A stretch of DNA of 51,495 bases from Bremia lactucae. Taxonomy: Eukaryota > Oomycota > Peronosporomycetes > Peronosporales > Peronosporaceae. The notes beneath the pieces were generated by a model. The model ran no database searches and was not told the DNA's origin. It saw only the letters and a program-made list of their open reading frames with translations. Positions 18,920 to 30,189 of the stretch are shown here, in pieces. Location: NCBI RefSeq assembly GCF_004359215.1, contig NC_090612.1, forward strand, positions 2,874,730 to 2,926,224. Direction: 5' to 3'. Both the position numbers and the translations under genes were made by a program. The stretch's first letter is position 1, and each line of letters opens with the position of its first letter.

Positions 18920-19420
18920 GCGGGCCGACGCTTTTCCTTCGACCGGAAAGCTTAAAGATCGAAATCTCTAAGTTTAAGGCAGTCGAAGGCGACTTCCTTT
19001 TACGATGGTTCAACAAATTAGATGACGCCATCTCTCGGCGTATCAATAAAGGCTCTTATACACTTGATCTGATAGCGCCTCCGAAATTAGATTCGGAGAT
19101 AACTAAATTACCAACGCTGGAACCGGAACGGTTTTTGCGTGATCTACGGAGTGGCAAAGTCAAACAGATTTGCATACTTTCCACCGATGAAAAGTACGTG
19201 GACGATATTTGGTCAGCAACAGTAATTCCCAAGAATGGGTTCTCAGCAGCTCATTGATGAACGAAAGTGATCTCGATAAGAAGACTCGGATGGAACGCTT
19301 TAAGTCCCAATCCTGGGAGTCGTTGAAGAAAAATCCTTTCTATAAGTATGTGGTCGAATTCAAGGATGTATTCCACCCCCGTTACAGTACAAGTCGTAGT
19401 GCCCCGTTACAAATACAGCT
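18920..19420 (+). pseudogene. Gypsy-1b gag remnant fused to pre-RT spacer
   Basis: The first part is the conserved gag start (PESLKIEISKFKAVEGDFLL, then RWFNKLDDAI). At about 19040 it passes into the spacer ahead of RT: LEPERFLRDLRSGKVKQIC, and in another frame SSLMNESDLDKKTRMERF and YVVEFKDVFHPR. The spacer motif recurs at 38570 and, on minus, at 24700. The fusion means that capsid, zinc knuckle and protease are deleted. Near 19385 it runs into LTR-derived sequence. Confidence 0.75.
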
Positions 19421-19545
19421 TACTTTTAAACCTCTTCAAAGCAAATGTTTTAAAGAGAGTCTTCTTCTGCACGTGAGTGTACGTGAAGTGACTTCAGGCA
19501 TCACTCGCACTGAAACAGTGCGAAGTGGACTTGTACTGAAGCAGC
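19385..19545 (+). repeat. Gypsy-1 LTR fragment lodged in the pre-RT spacer
   Basis: AGTACAAGTCGTAGTGCCCC and GTTACA, the end of the Gypsy-1a LTR (2741-2766), occurs first. It is followed by CTTCTGCACGTGAGTGTACG and GTACTGAAGCAG, which lie earlier in that LTR. The order is permuted, as if an LTR end-to-end junction were copied in. It separates the spacer from RT. Confidence 0.65.
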
Positions 19546-19629
19546 AAGCAAATTTGTCTTGGGTGTAACGGGGTACTGCAGACTTGTACTGGTATTGAAG
19601 TGCGAGTTACCTAAGAACAAAGACCGATA

Positions 19630-20105
19630 ACACGAAAGATGTAACCATTAATGGTATGTCAAAGAGTACCATCTTTTCGTCAATGGATCTTATGGATGGA
19701 TTCTATCACATCCTTATGCGTGAACAAGATATCCCGTTCACAGCAGTAACTACTTCAAATGTAATGTTATGGGAGTCGCTAGTTATGCCACAAGGGCTTA
19801 GTAACATCCCAGCAACATTTAACAGATGTGTAACTACTCTGTTGAGATCGGTGCGGGAATTCTCATTAACCTATTTTGATGACGTCTTCGTTCATAGCAG
19901 ATACATAATCAGCAAGCCGGAAGTTGAAGAACATTGCACACGTCCGAATGATTTTTACGTAAATTCGCTGCAAGCGAAAAACAACCTCTACGATGCACCG
20001 TGGGAAAACACGGTGTATGTCCAGGTCCTGATTGATCAAGGCGATCACCATTTGACCTGTGCCAGTCGATGTCAAGGGACTTCAAAAGATTCTTGGCCAA
20101 AATAA
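19630..20105 (+). pseudogene. Gypsy-1b reverse transcriptase
   Basis: MSKSTIFSSMDLMDGFYHIL (19656 on) is followed by MLWESLVMPQGLSNIPATFN and the catalytic box TYFDDVFVHSR (about 19870). The palm motifs are thus intact over 150 codons. Beyond about 19910 the frame drifts into a related but shifted reading and stops at 20105. RT would copy element RNA into DNA inside the particle. Confidence 0.88.
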
Positions 20106-20214
20106 GTGGCGTGTTTTCACAAATACATGGGCAACTATACCGAAATGACTCAACATATCCCTTTTTTCTTGTAAAATATTAAGTGGTCATGGATCGCTGA
20201 TTGTCAGCGTTTCC

Positions 20215-20560
20215 TTGTAGGTATTAAGCATAGCTTGAGGCAATTGCCGATCTTGACGATTAGGGACCAAGATGTACAATTTCATGTAGTCTAAGACGCC
20301 AGAGATTTTGCAATCGGCTCTGCATTTATGACACAGACAGCACCGAGCGCGTCGTCTGCTACCAGTCGCTTGAGCTTCAACCAGCTGAGCGTGATTATCC
20401 GATGTAGTACAAGGAACTCCTTGCCATAAATCTACACTGGCTAAGTTTCGAGTCTATCTCTAAGGATATAGACCATTTATTATTAACACGGACCATGCGT
20501 CTTTACGCGCAGCCGTAAGCAGTCCGCACCTCTTGAAAAATGACGAAGTGATTATCATTG
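20215..20560 (+). pseudogene. Gypsy-1b RNase H remnant
   Basis: Fragments in changing frames: QLPILTIRDQDVQFHVV (about 20240), DARDFAIGSAFM (about 20296), and FIINTDHASLRAAVSSPHLL (about 20475-20540). These match the RNase H of Gypsy-1d (39735-40060). Stops and small deletions occur throughout. Confidence 0.75.
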
Positions 20561-20599
20561 CTCGCGGTTTAACATCTTCACAATATTTCTATGCCAGCA

Positions 20600-21470
20600 C
20601 GACTTAATGTCGTCACTGATGCGATTTTGCGCCGGTCTGATTTTGAGCCGACTGCGCCAACTAATAGTGTGGATAGGCTCACTTTGCAACAGTTATCTCA
20701 AGTATTCTGTCGACCATGTTATCATAAGACCATGTAAAGAAGACATGGCTTTTAAAGGTTATGATGAATCACCTCCGAAATTCATCACAACAATTCTATA
20801 AAGATTGTCAACATTGTATCGATCTCCATCAGATTGATACACAAAACGAATGATTTGCTGAATTTTACAGTCATTGCTGGCGACACACTTCGTGTCGAGT
20901 CGGAATATCGTGTCGATAAACACGAGCACAACCATTGGCTGCGATTGACTCCGGGGCTGCAACAAAAAGTAACATCTTGTTAAATCGATTAACGAACACA
21001 AGATACCATTTTCTGTTAACTTCTTTCTGAAAACTCCAGTGACACGGACTCCAGCACTCTGCCAAAACAGGCAAAGTAGTAAAGGAGTACGGGATGAAGA
21101 ACTAGGCTTCATACCTCGCAAGCAACGTATCCTTTTGAGGTCAGTTGAATTCGTGACTTATTTTAAAGTAAGTCTTCTCACGTCCACGATTTCCACTTAT
21201 TAATGTATTTTGACACTCATACATGATGTGCAATCGCAAATCATTACGAGTGAAAATGACTTGTGGGCTGTTTTCGGATCGAGATTCCCGATTAACGGCG
21301 TAGTTTTGGCAACCCGTGTTCAAATCAATCGTAAAACGGCTGAAGTGTTAGCTTCTGACTATCCTGAAGCAGATGGACAGACAGAACGTGTAAATCGTCT
21401 CCTCGAAGAGATGCTTTGCTTTGAGGATGCATCCACTCTTTTAAAAAGTTGGAGTGACTTTTAGCCGATG
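20600..21470 (+). pseudogene. Gypsy-1b integrase with an inverted 364-bp core
   Basis: Left flank on plus ends with sequence homologous to Gypsy-1d at about 40360-40390 (ATTGCTGGCGACACAC). From 20897 to 21260 the sequence is inverted. On the minus strand it reads FTRNDLRLHIMYECQNTLIS and GNRGREKTYFKI (the H2C2 region), then AECWSPCHWSF, VFVNRFNKMLLFVAAPESIA and ARVFIDTIFRL (the first catalytic Asp region). Plus-strand reading resumes at about 21275 with SDRDSRLTA (second Asp) and DYPEADGQTERVNRLLEEML (Glu, about 21365). Gene order is therefore preserved except for the flipped block. Confidence 0.85.
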
Positions 21471-22110
21471 GCTTAATTTGCCATCATCAACAACTCGGTG
21501 CATGGTTCAACAAAGCATGCACAATTCTTTGTAAGGCTTACGTCAACGCCTTCAAAGACTGATCCGACTACAGATTCACTCACCGCCCAATATGAAAGAT
21601 ACCGATGCTGATTTGATCAACATCGAAGAAGTCCAACTCAGCAGTGGCAAATAGACTGTTGCTGACTGTAATAATATCGAAACTGATACACACGGCATCG
21701 ATAATTCAGTATCAGTGAGAGCAATAAAGCTTTCACAAAAAAGGTGAATGATATCTCCGCAGTGTGCACCGGGCGCACTGAAACAAAAACGAAAAAAATG
21801 AGTCAGCGGGAGAATTTCTTCTGGCTCGAGAAGCAGTAAACCGCTTCTGCAGCATTCCATCGATAATGCGGTGGATCGACAGAACAAAACGCTGATCAGA
21901 AAAGAAAAAAGTCGCTTTTATTTAAAGTTAAAATTTAAGCTCATCTGTTCCTTATAAATATTCCTATAAATTTAGCGACAAATGTGGGCAGTAACAAATC
22001 AGGGCCCACACATATCGGCCCGCTTCGTGTAGTGCACGGCCAAAGCAATGAGAGGGGGTCGAATAAGTTTTTTTCGTTCGCTGGCGGGTTATTTAGCCTC
22101 GATGATAGTT
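21460..22110 (+). pseudogene. Gypsy-1b integrase tail
   Basis: Degenerate tail homologous to 1-640 and 41030-41760. FAIINNSVHGSTKHAQFFV lies at about 21475, NVGSNKSGPTHIGPLRVVHG at about 21980-22035, with many stops between. It ends near the start of the antisense remnant. Confidence 0.7.
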
Positions 22111-22159
22111 GGGAGCCTCTCCTTCAACTGAAGTATGACGTTCCGGAACTCGTCTTCAG

Positions 22160-23211
22160 TATGACGATACCCATTTGTTGGTCCACAAGGACCATAAAAA
22201 CATAGCGCTATGCGCGCTTGTAAAGGGATTACGAATAATCTATTTCTTCAAGCATCTTATAAGAGATAGAACGCGACTCTTATATGTTGTTTGAAGGGAT
22301 TTATTCCAATAGGGCTCCTTAAAAGAGTGCGCCTCCTTAGGTACGTGATATGCGTCCTTGACGCAGCAGTAACACGTTCTCCCCACGAGCTATCGACAAA
22401 CGGCGCAGCTTAAAGCGTGCACCGCTTGCATATCCCTTTTTAAACCGGTCACGTACCGGAAACAATCTGTCTCGCTACGCCTCACGGCTTACACTTAGTA
22501 CATTCTTTAAGAAATCGTCATAAGCTTGAAACAAACTGCTCCAATCCTTGTGACGCTATCCGCAGTACCATCGCTGTAGATGTAACATATTGATATAGAA
22601 CTCGTGTTCGTCCTCACCAGCGCTGTAAGACTTTCAAGAATTGAAAAACGGAATCTTGAAATGAGAATTAGTCATTTCTGACTAAAGAATTAAGTTGCCT
22701 TTCGCGGGCAACCAATTTTTAGAAGCGACACTCATCGTATTGTTGTCCTCTCTCTTGACTGATTTAAGTAGTCGAGCTTACATTCCTTTCGAAGTGATCT
22801 TCATGATCGATTCTTTCCAGGTGATGCCCATGGATATCGGCAGCATTGTAATCATTATCGAAGTCATCATTCGGATCGGGCGACCAAACATATTAGCGAA
22901 TTATTCCTTGTTCGAATCGCCGGAACCCACTGGTTTAACTATGTCAGCCCCTGTGATCCGAAGGCCTTTACAGATGTTTTTGAGTCGGACAGGACGTCCG
23001 AGCCATCATATACACCTGCAACTCCTTTAGCAGGTGCGTTGTCGTCCACCGCAGACGACGTAACGTCTGCTGCATTTGGATTTTTAAAAGCTGCACACAA
23101 CCGCACAGCTGCTAGGATGGTTGCCTCAAAGGCACACCGCATGGACATGTTAATCGTGCGATGAATCAGTTGAAATGTTTTTTTAAACCAACAAGACCTA
23201 GAGAGACTCAA
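22160..23211 (-). pseudogene. Antisense frame remnant of Gypsy-1b
   Basis: On the minus strand, the start region (HRTINMSMR at about 23160, then Ala-rich and ADVTSSAVDDNAPAKGVA) aligns with the antisense start of Gypsy-1a (HRMKNKSMR ...). Near 22420 a degraded copy of the YKLHRLS/WGDPCPCC region can be seen (RFKLRRLS, then in another frame CYCC). Position between integrase tail and 3' LTR is the same. It is heavily mutated. Confidence 0.6.
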
Positions 23212-23268
23212 TATAGTACTTTCTGTTAGATACTTAAAGTCACTAAAGCGAATGTTGGTTAGGGGTGA

Positions 23269-23655
23269 TGAAGCGAGTCAACATGTTACATAATAAATAG
23301 TACCTATAATAGGAATAATCAAAAAAATAAAGATAATTTGACTTAATTGATAATATTGTCAACATTATTACACAGTTTGATATTATGGCAGTATTGTGAC
23401 GTTAGATTTATTGGTTGAATAAAAAACTGAAGGCAACCCCGCCAATCGCTGCTAGACGCGTGAATAGGCGATTAGCGATGAGTCATATTTTTTGTTTTAT
23501 ACTGATACATTAAATTATGCGTTATTGCCTTGGAACTTTATTATGCTAAAATAAGTTTTAGTTACTTCCTTAACTATGCACTTATAAGTTTTATCTTGTT
23601 GTTAAGCGATCATTCATCAACTTAAGAATCTTCCTCTGCACGTCGTGTACGAGAG
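23269..23655 (+). repeat. Decayed 3' LTR of Gypsy-1b
   Basis: It follows a short purine tract (TTAGGGG). The start TGAAGCGAGTCAACATGTTACA is a mutated form of the TGTAACGGGG terminus. Shared blocks with other Gypsy-1 LTRs include CAACCCCGCCAATCG and, near the end, CTTCCTCTGCACGTCGTGTACG. The final about 100 bp are missing. Confidence 0.7.
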
Positions 23656-23990
23656 GTAAGCTATTTTCTTACGATTTTATTTGTTTGCTGCGAGTTTGGA
23701 GTTTCTATAGTACAAAGTGCGAGAAGCGAAGCCTATATACGAATAGATCGAGAAGCAACGCTCTGATGCATGCTACTAGTCACAGTTATAGTCTGTTTTT
23801 GCTGTAATATTTGATTTGCTTTGGCGGCATCCGTTGCTGAAATTAAGTCTAGCAACAAAGGAGCAGCGCGACAACTATATAGATCGCCTGGAAGAGGCTA
23901 AAAGAATTAAAAGTTAACGCTAATTTATTTATAACATGAAAATTGTTTGCTTGATTGACTATCCAAAGTATTTTTTTTCTGGAAATCGGG
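23656..23990. other. Unassigned AT-rich gap
   Basis: 335 bp between two oppositely oriented Gypsy-1 copies. I see no frame, repeat terminus or RNA gene. It may be unrecognisable element sequence. Confidence 0.4.
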
Positions 23991-26403
23991 TTAAAAGTTG
24001 CACACAGGTCGCATTGTCCTCTTTAAAGCCCATAAGGGCCTTTGAAACCAACTTAACTTTAAGAAATCATTATGTCTATAACTAGCCCCTCTCAAAGCGT
24101 ACTGCTTGGAACGGTCACTGTCGTGAAAAAATATCATTTTACGCATTAGGATCTTATAGAGCCCATCCATCAGATTCATGGATGAAAAGATGATATTACT
24201 TCGCATACCATCAATGATTACTTCCATTCTCGATGAAGGCGTTTAAACCGGTTCCATTGTAGCATTCAACTTCCTGAATGCGTGCACTATCCGGCACTCT
24301 CCTACTACTTTGCGCACACAGAAGGTCAAATATCTATGTGAAAAAATGCCCCCTCTCATGGCACGTCACTAAGCGATCGGCAACGAACTCGTCGATCGTA
24401 ATACTTGTCCACGAGAAAGCGGCCACAGATTCATGACACAATAGACCAAACCTGGTATCAGGTCGATCTATTTCGGGGTGCTTTTATCCTTAGGCAACTC
24501 GCATGGACCGAATTCGGGATCACGACCTTAAATTCGACCAAATATTTATGCAAACACTTTGCTTACAACGTCTTGACATGAAGCGTTCACTCCGAGTCTT
24601 CTCATCGAGGACACTTTCGTCCCTTGATGAGGTGTGAGATCCTGTTCGCTCGAAGGAAATACTTTGGCAGACTGGATATCGACCGCGTACTCGTCATATG
24701 TGATGAGTACACAGATCTGCTTAACTTTGCCACTACGCAGATCACGCAAGAACTGATACAGTCCCAGCGTTGGCAATTAAATTATTACGGAAGTTCGATA
24801 TCCGTTCAAATGTAAAAGCACTTCTTCACTTGATCTGGTATTCGTTCAACATATTGGTTGCTTTCTGGGCACTTACTTCCACTGGTTTAAGGAACTTAGT
24901 CTTCAAGTATTTTGGGACTTGTTTCCCTAATGTATTTTGGGGTATCCTGCCGAATTCTCCGAACTGTGGTTGTGCAACCACAGCGCGATCTACTGCAATC
25001 GACCCTCCAAGCGACCTAGAGCTTTCGCACTATCTGTTAGAGACAGGAGTTATAAACTTCCTTGGATGCTGCTCGCCTAAAAGAGCAGCATCCAAGAAAG
25101 TATCAAACTCTATCCTTGTCGCGGTCCACTTGACTTGACTATCCGAATGGTGGTCAATCCACTAGGGAACGGAGTAACATCTTAATTAGCAAGGTTATGA
25201 GGGCAACTCTAACACCAATGACAGTAACACACAGTAAATGACTATCCGCGCTGTCTATACTTGTGCACAACCGCCGGAACCTGACTCCACAGTGTGATGG
25301 ATGATCATGCTGAAGTGTAATGCAGTCTTACTAACCTTCGAACACATGTGAGGCTATCGCACTCACTCGTAGTATATTCACATGCTTGTGGGCGCTCCAA
25401 GAAATGCATCAGACGGCTATCTGATGAACAAGAGATGTGTTGGGAGCAACTTTTGTCAAGAGATCTACAAATTCCCTTGACGCCGCTGGATCAGTAAAGC
25501 GCTCCGCACCTACTGAACCGACCGTTTTAACGATTTACCTTGCAGTTGCGAATCTACAGCAGCATCGGATTCATATCCTACATTATGACTCACCGGGAGG
25601 TCTACCGAGTTACTTGGCACTGGGTGTGGGGCACTACCCTATATTCGCCACGTGGCGGCTCAAACGTTTGTCTGAGCAGGGTTGTAAAGACCTCACAGGA
25701 CCCATACACAACTGGGTCGTCAAGTTTGAGCCTTCAGGCCAAAGATTTGGCACGTCTAGCCAAGTTAGAGATGCCAAACTTCATTTTGGTCATAAAAATT
25801 CTCGTTACAACGTTGTCGATGGAATCGTCAAGTTTAACGAACCATCTTAAAATGAAGACATCTTCGACTGCCTTAAATGTGAAGATATCCGTTTTTTAGC
25901 TTCAGATAGACACGTATGCGTTGGACCGGCAGCAAAATGCGAAGGCTGCTTTCTCCACAGTTTCAACTGTTAAACACCATGTTCTCTCAACAATTCTGCC
26001 TGTTAAGAGCCTTGCCGGTGAAGCAAGGTTATTTTTTTGGGTTTCACCACGATCATGTTGTACGAACTTGGCGATATCCGCATTTTGATTGTCCGTTGTA
26101 GGGCGAACAACATTGCACTGACGGCTTTGCCCACCTACGGCCGAATTACCGCTCTTACATTAATATAAGTATGTATTACGACTCAGTGCTCACCGCCCAT
26201 TCGCGCGTCTAGCAGCGATTGCCGGGTTGATGTAATGACTTAAATTAACCAATGGACAGAACTGTCGAATTGCCGCTAGAATATTACCGTGTATAGTAAT
26301 ACTGAAAAATGTTAAGTAAAACTTAATAAAAAGTGATAGTATCATTCTCCTTTATTATTACTCTTGTAAGCCGAAATATTTATAACGGGACACCGCGTAT
26401 CAA
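23990..26403 (-). mobile_element. Gypsy-1c, 5' half of a minus-strand element
   Basis: Read right to left: a decayed 5' LTR (about 26403-26120), gag start remnant (about 26000-25830, the complement matching 18940-19030), gag-protease junction (about 25520-25437, matching 37460-37540), spacer (25130-24546, with FLRDLRSGKVKQICVL and, in the LTR-distal part, similarity to 38220-38500), and RT start (24227-23991: IIFSSMNLMDGLYKILM). It stops in RT, so integrase and 3' LTR are absent. Multiple shifts exist. Confidence 0.75.
26120..26403 (-). repeat. 5' LTR remnant of Gypsy-1c
   Basis: On the minus strand the start TGATACGCGGTGTCCCGTTA echoes the TGTAACGGGGTCCCGTTACA terminus of Gypsy-1d. The block CCGGCAATCGCTGCTAGACG corresponds to the same place in the Gypsy-1b LTR (about 23440). 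The inner boundary is not clear. Confidence 0.6.
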
Positions 26404-27079
26404 TTAATCTTTAGGTTTTGTTTAATTCACTTTGCTAATGCAGTTTGATTAAGTTGATTTTAAGACGACACCAAGCTCCTTTTCCAATGGACTATGCATA
26501 ATATGGTCACAGTCCAGGATTAGACAGACGATTAAAGAAATTGTCAAACGTAATTGAGAAACCTCTGTGCTTAATGAAGACCCGTGTAAGCGATCCAGTG
26601 CTCTTGACGTAGAAAAAATAATCTCCATAGAAACATAGCTATTTGATGTGGATTGCATGTATTGGGTGAATCTTTCGATAGTGCATTTATTTTCAGAAGG
26701 AGGGCAAGGAAATGATAAGAAATCAACACGGTCGGTAGGTTATGCCTTAAGGCATTTTGGTTTATATAATGATAAGTATATAATTGTAATTCTCTTTTGT
26801 TGTCGAATGTGGCACAATAAAACCTATACTAACCTATAGATTCGGTGAAAACTAATTTTACAACTTAATAAATACTATAACTTATTGGAGGTGGCCAATG
26901 AGATGAGCCTTTCGCTCCAGCCAATAGAATTCACGCGTCTGATCTTTGGGCCAATGAAATAGTTTTAATTTTTGGGGTGGGTAAATTGTACAGATTGTGG
27001 AAATGTGAAAATCAAAAACAAGTGGAGTATTCTAGCTTTAGATTTACGCCTCCATCTATTTACAGTCACCCCTAAGATA
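26404..27079. other. Non-coding AT-rich stretch
   Basis: About 680 bp with no recognisable gene, terminal repeat or RNA. It lies between the Gypsy-1c LTR and the pogo fragment and may be the 5' end of the pogo element or old intergenic DNA. Confidence 0.4.
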
Positions 27080-27395
27080 TCAAATGCCCCACGTTTTACC
27101 AACGCGCAGCGCCTTCAAATCTGTAATTGCAAAGAAAACAACCCTTCAGTGTCTCAAGCAGGTAATTCAGAAGGGAACAGAGCAAAATTCCTCCTCACAT
27201 CAGCTACATCATAAGCGAGCATTATCAAGATTCTGAAGAATAAGAATGATTACGAAATAATGGGAGAAACGGAACTTCATGCAAAGCGTCCAAGAACCGT
27301 GAATTTTTCTGATCTTAAGGGCGCACTTTCCCTGGGTTTGCAGTGTCAACACCGAAATGTCTATATCATTTACGATCTCATCTAACTGCATGATC
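27080..27395 (+). pseudogene. N-terminal fragment of a pogo/CENP-B type transposase
   Basis: FTNAQRLQICNCKENNPSVS followed by QAGNSEGNRAKF, then after a shift ATS.SIISEHYQDSEE-like sequence and VNFSDLKG, is the HTH (CENP-B N / psq-like) start of a pogo transposase. Its continuation is lost at about 27400, where Gypsy-3a sequence begins. It corresponds to the part missing from the relic at 2767-3803 and is probably the same family. Confidence 0.65.
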
Positions 27396-27399
27396 AGCG

Positions 27400-28080
27400 A
27401 TTTACGTGGTGATGAAGATGGTGAAAGCCATCGTTATAAAAGTTCTTGTGGTACCTCTGCTTCAGTGGGTACCACTCAGGGAAGCGTAGACACTAAAATG
27501 TCTCGTCTTGCCCCTGAGAAAAAGCCATGGCGTTTGTCCGAACGGCTTTGTCTGTAGAGACTACTCCTCACAATAAATATCCCTTATTTATTGAGAAAAA
27601 AAGCTACATGGCCTTGATCCAGCGCGAAGACCTTTCGCGCTGAGAAAGATTTTACGTCAATGCTTATCTAAAGCATTGATGGTATGTTTGCAACAATAAG
27701 CGATATAAAATCTCGCTATTGCAAGCCTAGAGCGCGTTTGTTCGCAATGTCAAAGACATTGGAAGCGAAGCCTGGCCTTAAAGACTCAACGCGATTCGCG
27801 TTAAGTTTGAGAGGCGAACTCAAACCGGTGCAAGGTATAACTTGCATCGAGCGAAGGATCGTCAGGGTTATGAACGCCTGAAAACTCGCTTGGACCTTTT
27901 TGAGAGGAAAATGCGGAGGGATCCGCGTTACTCGCGTGAAGTCCCTCGCCAAGTCCTGTTCGTGGTGGGAGGCATCGGTCCGATAGCTTTTCGCCTTCAC
28001 CGTCCCCGTCACCCGAACGACGCTCGACTCACAGTCGGCGTCACCATCGGTCTCCTTAGACGGATGGGGTATGTGACCTC
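27400..28080 (+). pseudogene. Antisense frame of Gypsy-3a
   Basis: Pol of Gypsy-3a is on the minus strand, so this plus-strand frame is antisense to it. It reads GDEDGESHRYKSSCGTSASV and GTTQGSVDTKMSRLAPEKKPWR (27395-27535), close to the antisense protein of Gypsy-1a. After stops it continues SAFVRNVKDIGSEAW (about 27730), RRTQTGARYNLHRAKDRQGY and ERLKTRLDLFERKMRRDPRYSR (about 27805-27930). The C-terminal part is shared with 46585-46660. Beyond the motif RYNLHR it differs from Gypsy-1a, so the family has at least two C-terminal forms. No function is known. Confidence 0.65.
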
Positions 28081-29570
28081 ATTTGGGTCTACAAACCGTT
28101 TCAGACGACCCAGCAGTACTTAATAGTACTTTTCACCCACTTCTAAGCGTTCATTATTTTGCGACCATTCCGGTCCGCATATTCTTTTTGCTTGTCCTGT
28201 GTGCTTGCAGTCGCGTCACGGACTTTTCGTGTGATGGCTAATCGCTCATCCACAAAGCGTTAAGCCTCGCTCACGCTTTCTGCATCAAAACGAGGATAGG
28301 TCTATCCAGCACTCCAGTGCTTCGGTTGGATAGTGCCGAGAGGGCGGTCATAAGACGTAGTTTTATCGACCAATGCTTAATTGGCAGGGTCACTAGGGCA
28401 AGTTTCTGTCGTTGAGATGATACCCTCGCGGGCATCGTCATATTGACGAAACTATGTCCCTTTTTCGCACCGAGCATAGTGAGGGGCCCTACCCCACTAA
28501 GACTCGGGCTGCGCACAAACGAGACTGGCGTCCGATGATGGCAGTCCGTTCATATAAAACGGTGTCTTACCCGTACTGGCGTGGACACTGTTATATATGG
28601 CGAACTCCACAAAGGGCAATTGCTTGCTCCATTTGAGTTGCTATCGTGCGTAAGACATCCGCCACGACCCGATTGGCACGTTCGGTTTGGCCATCGGTCT
28701 GGGGATGATCTGCCGTCGACATGTGGAGCTGGCTACCTAGCCGCTCTAACACATGTCGACAAAACCCAGATGTAAAACGTGGATCCCAGTCCGATTCTAT
28801 GGACTCGGGCATCCCGTGTAGTCGCAAAACATGTGTCTGTACCGCAAATGCGATGGCGAATACTTCGTTGTATTCGGCGTTTATGTCGACAATCTGCTGG
28901 TGACGGACACATGATCCAGGAACAAGAGAGCTGTCTCATTGCCTGTGATCGATGTTTTACGTGGAGCTGTCAGTCTGTCTACGAAGACGACGAGCCCCGT
29001 CCGACTTTTATGATCGGGCGGCATGCCAAACATGAAGTCCAGACTTACTGACTTCCAACAAATGGTTGGAATCGGTAGCGGCTTCAGTGACGCACTGCTG
29101 GACGGTGCAGGCTTAATGCGCTGACTTTGTTCGCAAGAGCGAATACAGTTGGCCACCCATCTATATAACTAGGACCACCAAAATTCCTCTGACACTCGTC
29201 TGCAAAATTACTTGCATCGCAGACGACGCTAAAGGGCTTATTCGCGTCTGGCAATGCCAAGACCGCTACAAGAGATTGCTTCACTGATGTGAACGCATCA
29301 TCTAATATTTTTAATCAAACCCATTTTGCGTCCTTATGAAGGAGGTCAGATAATGGTTTTGTCTGCTCAGCATAATTCTTGCTATATTTATGCAAGGAAT
29401 TACCGAGCCCTTGAATTTTGCGCAAATTTTTCACATACCGTGGAATTGGCCATATTTTACCAATTTTACAATGTCTGGGTCTGCTCGTACACCATGTGTA
29501 CCTACGATGCAACCCAGAACAGGTATCTCAGGACCCCTGTGACGCACTTTTGCAAGTTGACGTACAATGT
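27980..29570 (-). pseudogene. Gypsy-3a pol remnant (RT end, RNase H start, integrase)
   Basis: From the right: RT end (EIPVLGCIVGTHGVRADP at about 29545-29490, LHKYSKNYAEQTKPLSDLL at about 29400), RNase H start (ALPDANKPFSVVCDASNFA, about 29260-29205), then a deletion to the H2C2 region (RNFGGPSYIDGW, CEQSQRIKPAPSSSASLKPL at about 29130). The integrase core has SVSLDFMFGMPPDHKSRTG (first Asp), a small deletion after VFVDRL, a short insertion near 28880, ESIESDWDPRFTSGF (second Asp) and STADHPQTDGQTERANRV (Glu, about 28680). It is closely related to Gypsy-3b (46640-49320), which shows the intact order. Confidence 0.85.
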
Positions 29571-30185
29571 GCTTGATGCGTTTGTAGAATGTCGGATTCT
29601 CGGCCAATGCTATTGAGCCTTGGTTGTCCTCATAGATCTTGACCGCATCGCTTCTCGACATCTCAACGAGCTCACACAGAAATGCCTTTAGCCACACCGC
29701 TTCTTGTGCTACTTCTGGCAACGCCATGTGTTCGACTTCCGTAGACGAAGTGCCACAGTGCGCTGCTTCTTGCTTTTCCAGCTGATACATCCGCCGCTCA
29801 TCAAAAATGCCACTGGTGCTTCTTCTTGACTCTGTGTCTCCAGCCCAGTCTGCATCCGTGTAGCCTTGAAGTCCCTTGTCACTTGATGCTTGAAACTTGA
29901 TACCATGCAATTTGTGCCTTGTATATACCTGAATACTCTCGTGAGTGCTTGCTAGTGTGTCGGACATAAAACTGTAGCAAATTGGCTGATCACTGCTACT
30001 ACCGCAGCGAGATCGGGGCGTGTATCGACCGTAAAGTACATCAGGTAGCCGACAGCATTTCTATATGGTACCCCAGCCATGGACTCGTTGTGTTTGCAAC
30101 CTCCTTCGCACATAAGCTTTTTTTTGTCAGCTTGAGTCCCGGATCCTGTGTATTCGTGCATAGTAGGGCCCGAGAACGGGCTGAG
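29571..30185 (-). pseudogene. Copia-1a fragment (RT-RNase H region)
   Basis: On minus from 30188: SMAGVPYRNAVGYLMYF, TRPDLAAVVAVISQF (about 30010), then MSDTLASTHESIQVYTR, YTDADWAGDTESRRSTSG (about 29850) and STEVEHMALPEVAQEAVWLK (about 29725), typical of Copia RNase H. It ends at NPTFYKRIKHI (about 29575), where the same frame passes into Gypsy RT. It is truncated on both sides. Confidence 0.85.
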
Positions 30186-30189
30186 CAAT

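Larger units (their letters stand above)
18546..23655 (+). mobile_element. Gypsy-1b, degenerate LTR retrotransposon
   Basis: Runs from the rearranged 5' LTR through gag remnant, pre-RT spacer, RT, RNase H, integrase with an inverted core, integrase tail and antisense remnant, to a decayed 3' LTR at 23269. Compared with Gypsy-1d it has lost most of gag and the protease: gag residues at about 18940-19035 are followed at once by spacer sequence at 19045. Every frame is broken. Confidence 0.85.
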
